A DNA stretch of 64,000 bases. Source: Leuctra nigra. Lineage: Eukaryota > Arthropoda > Insecta > Plecoptera > Leuctridae. The notes below the pieces were generated by a model. It was given only the letters and a program-made list of their open reading frames with translations. It searched no databases and was not told where the DNA came from. Location of the stretch: NCBI GenBank assembly GCA_934045905.1, contig CAKOGZ010000120.1:186001-250000 (forward strand). The letters run 5' to 3'. A program made the translations under genes and the position numbers. This document shows, in pieces, positions 60,810-64,000 of this stretch; positions within the stretch are counted from its first letter, which is position 1, and each line of letters opens with the position of its first letter.

Positions 60810-63007
60810 TCTGCCCCCTTGGAGTCGCCCGACGCTGCCCTGTCAGATTATTATATAATAAAGTTAGGTTAATACAGGTTAGCGAAGCGAGCGTAGCTGA
60901 CTCATCACAAGCTTTAACCTCCATTGACTAAAAAATGGATGAAAACCTAGGAAATGAGGAAAATCTAAGGAACATTGTTAATTGTTACATTGTTACCTTT
61001 GTAGGCTAACCTACATTGTTGGTCAATATACATTGACAAAAAAATGGATGAAAATCTATCGGGGGTCGACCCATCAGCTTCTGAATAATATGAACAGTTA
61101 ATTCCGGCGAATCGGAGAGTCTGACATAAAAAAGTGTTTCTGCACTTTTTAAGCCTCTCACCATCTACTATATAGGGTAACGTTGTCAACTCTCTTAGAG
61201 TAATAGATTCGTCACAAAGAAGGAAACAAATAAAAAAATATCAATATGAGCTACTTCTAAAGTGGCACCCCCCTATTTTTATCGAATATTCTTGAAGCCT
61301 ACACAACGTTATGCCGAGAAATGAAATAAAACACTTTTCGAAAAAAAATAGGCTTATAAATAAAATTTTAAAAAAGAACCCCACTCTGCCCCCTTGGAGT
61401 CGCCCGACGCTGCCCTGTCAGATTATTATATAATAAAGTTAGGTTAATACAGGTTAGCGAAGCGAGCGTAGCTGACTCATCACAAGCTTTAACCTCCATT
61501 GACTAAAAAATGGATGAAAACCTAGGAAATGAGGAAAATCTAAGGAACATTGTTAATTGTTACATTGTTACCTTTGTAGGCTAACCTACATTGTTGGTCA
61601 ATATACATTGACAAAAAAATGGATGAAAATCTATCGGGGGTCGACCCATCAGCTTCTGAATAACATGAACAGTTAATTCCGGCGAATCGGAGAGTCTGAC
61701 ATAAAAAAGTGTTTCTGCACTTTTTAAGCCTCTCACCATCTACTATATAGGGTAACGTTGTCAACTCTCTTAGAGTAATAGATTCGTCACAAAGAAGGAA
61801 ACAAATAAAAAAATATCAATATGAGCTACTTCTAAAGTGGCACCCCCCTATTTTTATCGAATTTTCTTGAAGCCTACACAACGTTATGCCGAGAAATGAA
61901 ATAAAACACTTTTCGAAAAAAAATAGGCTTATAAATAAAATTTTAAAAAAGAACCCCACTCTGCCCCCTTGGAGTCGCCCGACGCTGCCCTGTCAGATTA
62001 TTATATAATAAAGTTAGGTTAATACAGGTTAGCGAAGCGAGCGTAGCTGACTCATCACAAGCTTTAACCTCCATTGACTAAAAAATGGATGAAAACCTAG
62101 GAAATGAGGAAAATCTAAGGAACATTGTTAATTGTTACATTGTTACCTTTGTAGGCTAACCTACATTGTTGGTCAATATACATTGACAAAAAAATGGATG
62201 AAAATCTATCGGGGGTCGACCCATCAGCTTCTGAATAACATGAACAGTTAATTCCGGCGAATCGGAGAGTCTGACATAAAAAAGTGTTTCTGCACTTTTT
62301 AAGCCTCTCACCATCTACTATATAGGGTAACGTTGTCAACTCTCTTAGAGTAATAGATTCGTCACAAAGTAGGAAACAAATAAAAAAATATCAATATGAG
62401 CTACTTCTAAAGTGGCACCCCCCTATTTTTATCGAATTTTCTTGAAGCCTACACAACGTTATGCCGAGAAATGAAATAAAACACTTTTCGAAAATAATAG
62501 GCTTAACATTAACATGTAAAAAAAAATCTCCCCTCTGCCTCCTGGAGTCGCCCGACGTTGCCCGGTCAGATAATTTTATAATAAAGTTAGGTTAGGGTAG
62601 GTTAGCGAAGCGAGCGAAGCGAGCGTAGCTGACCCTTAACAAGCTTTAACCTACAGTGACAAAAAATTGATGAAAACCTATCAGGATTGTGCCCTTCTGC
62701 TTCTGAAGGACATAAACTAAGAAATGCGGCGTATCGGAGCGTCTGACAGAAAAAAGTGTTTCTGCACTTTTTAAGCCTCTCTCCATCATCTATATGGTGT
62801 ATCATTTTCAGCTCTCTAAGAGTAATAGATTCGTCACAAAGTAGGAAACAAACAAAACTTTTTCAATATGACCTACTTCTAAAGTGGCACCCCCCTGTTT
62901 TTATCGAATTTTCTTGATGCCTACACAACGTTATGCCGAGAAATGTAATAAAACACTTTTCGAAAAAAAAATAGGCTTATAAATAAAATTATAAAAAAGA
63001 ACCCCAC
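60810..63007 (+). repeat. Higher-order unit XXVII: AAAB tetramer
   Basis: Monomers start at 60810, 61385, 61960 and 62534. The first A has gaataatatg and cgaatattc. The second combines gaataacatg with aaagaagg, a pairing not seen in units VIII-XV and therefore probably recombinant. The third is an ordinary A leading into B. Confidence 0.91.
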
Positions 63008-64000
63008 TCTGCCCCCTTGGAGTCGCCCGACGCTGCCCTGTCAGATTATTATATAATAAAGTTAGGTTAATACAGGTTAGCGAAGCGAGCGTAGCTGACT
63101 CATCACAAGCTTTAACCTCCATTGACTAAAAAATGGATGAAAACCTAGGAAATGAGGAAAATCTAAGGAACATTGTTAATTGTTACATTGTTACCTTTGT
63201 AGGCTAACCTACATTGTTGGTCAATATACATTGACAAAAAAATGGATGAAAATCTATCGGGGGTCGACCCATCAGCTTCTGAATAACATGAACAGTTAAT
63301 TCCGGCGAATCGGAGAGTCTGACATAAAAAAGTGTTTCTGCACTTTTTAAGCCTCTCACCATCTACTTTATAGGGTAACGTTGTCAACTCTCTTAGAGTA
63401 ATAGATTCGTCACAAAGTAGGAAACAAATAAAAAAATATCAATATGAGCTACTTCTAAAGTGGCACCCCCCTATTTTGATCGAATTTTCTTGAAGCCTAC
63501 ACAACGTTATGCCGAGAAATGAAATAAAACACTTTTCGAAAATAATAGGCTTAACATTAACATGTAAAAAAAAATCTCCCCTCTGCCTCCTGGAGTCGCC
63601 CGACGTTGCCCGGTCAGATAATTTTATAATAAAGTTAGGTTAGGGTAGGTTAGCGAAGCGAGCGAAGCGAGCGTAGCTGACCCTTAACAAGCTTTAACCT
63701 ACAGTGACAAAAGATTGATGAAAACCTATCAGGATTGTGCCCTTCTGCTTCTGAAGGACATAAACTAAGAAATGCGGCGTATCGGAGCGTCTGACAGAAA
63801 AAAGTGTTTCTGCACTTTTTAAGCCTCTCTCCATCATCTATATGGTGTATCATTTTCAGCTCTCTAAGAGTAATAGATTCGTCACAAAGTAGGAAACAAA
63901 CAAAACTTTTTCAATATGACCTACTTCTAAAGTGGCACCCCCCTGTTTTTATCGAATTTTCTTGATGCCTACACAACGTTATGCCGAGAAATGTAATAAA
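63008..64000 (+). repeat. Higher-order unit XXVIII: AB dimer, cut by the window end
   Basis: Monomers start at 63008 and 63582. The A has ctactttata and ttttgatcg, as in units XXI and XXVI. The B has a private acaaaagatt near 63,708 and stops 419 bases in, within its conserved 3' block, so the array continues beyond the window. Confidence 0.92.

Larger units (their letters stand above)
1..64000. repeat. Satellite DNA array with two monomer types and higher-order repeats
   Basis: The window is filled end to end by 119 head-to-tail monomers, A (about 574 bp, 77 copies) and B (about 473 bp, 42 copies), with no inversion, spacer or inserted element. Monomer starts were taken at the tctgcc of a C-rich box that follows an A-rich stretch. 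Spacing is constant to within a few bases except for one internal deletion near 59,556. Neighbouring copies differ by only a few substitutions. Monomers are grouped as AB, AAB or AAAB, and in the left third as longer units of AB dimers. Such arrays are known from eukaryotic centromeric and pericentromeric heterochromatin. That location is inference, because no flanking DNA is visible. Confidence 0.97.

Noticed and set aside
1..64000. CRISPR array
   Set aside because: Repeats are 473-574 bp and contiguous, without unique spacers.

Overview
The whole 64 kb is one uninterrupted, head-to-tail satellite DNA array. I find no protein-coding gene, RNA gene, transposon, CRISPR array or unique sequence in it. 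Setting the monomer start at the tctgcc that opens the C-rich box, I count 119 consecutive monomers, 118 complete and the last cut by the window end, all in the same orientation. There are two related types. A is about 574 bp (77 copies, four of them chimeric, called A' here). B is about 473 bp (42 copies). Every start was located by reading, and successive spacings are 572-578 bp for A and 472-474 bp for B. The only exception is one B with a 71-bp deletion.

B is explained almost exactly as A minus a 109-bp segment lying between two 29-bp direct repeats, plus one extra 9-bp minisatellite unit, minus one base of an A-run. The two types are nearly identical over their 3' third and diverged over their 5' half.

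Layout: 1-18,203 is made of AB dimers grouped into 10-, 6-, 10- and 8-monomer higher-order units. Each opens with an A followed by a chimeric A' sitting in the slot where B would be expected. 18,204-28,307 is a transition zone of 7-, 7- and 5-monomer units carrying more private variants. 28,308-37,100 is four AAAB units of about 2,198 bp. 37,101-44,744 is AAB, AAB, AAAB, AAAB. 44,745-52,865 is five AAB units of about 1,624 bp. 52,866-64,000 is a mixture of AB, AAB and AAAB. Private base changes recur at fixed distances, so unequal exchange or gene conversion between monomers and between multi-kilobase blocks can be followed directly.

Organism: a long homogeneous satellite with higher-order repeats and no genes indicates a nuclear eukaryotic chromosome, most likely centromeric or pericentromeric heterochromatin. 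Each B monomer carries a short TTAGG-like stretch (TTAGG is the usual arthropod telomere unit), and the array is AT-rich. An arthropod is therefore possible, but this is weak inference and I cannot name a species. The short open frames that recur in every monomer are by-products of the repeat: many need TTG or GTG starts, they cross monomer junctions, and they vary without sign of protein constraint.
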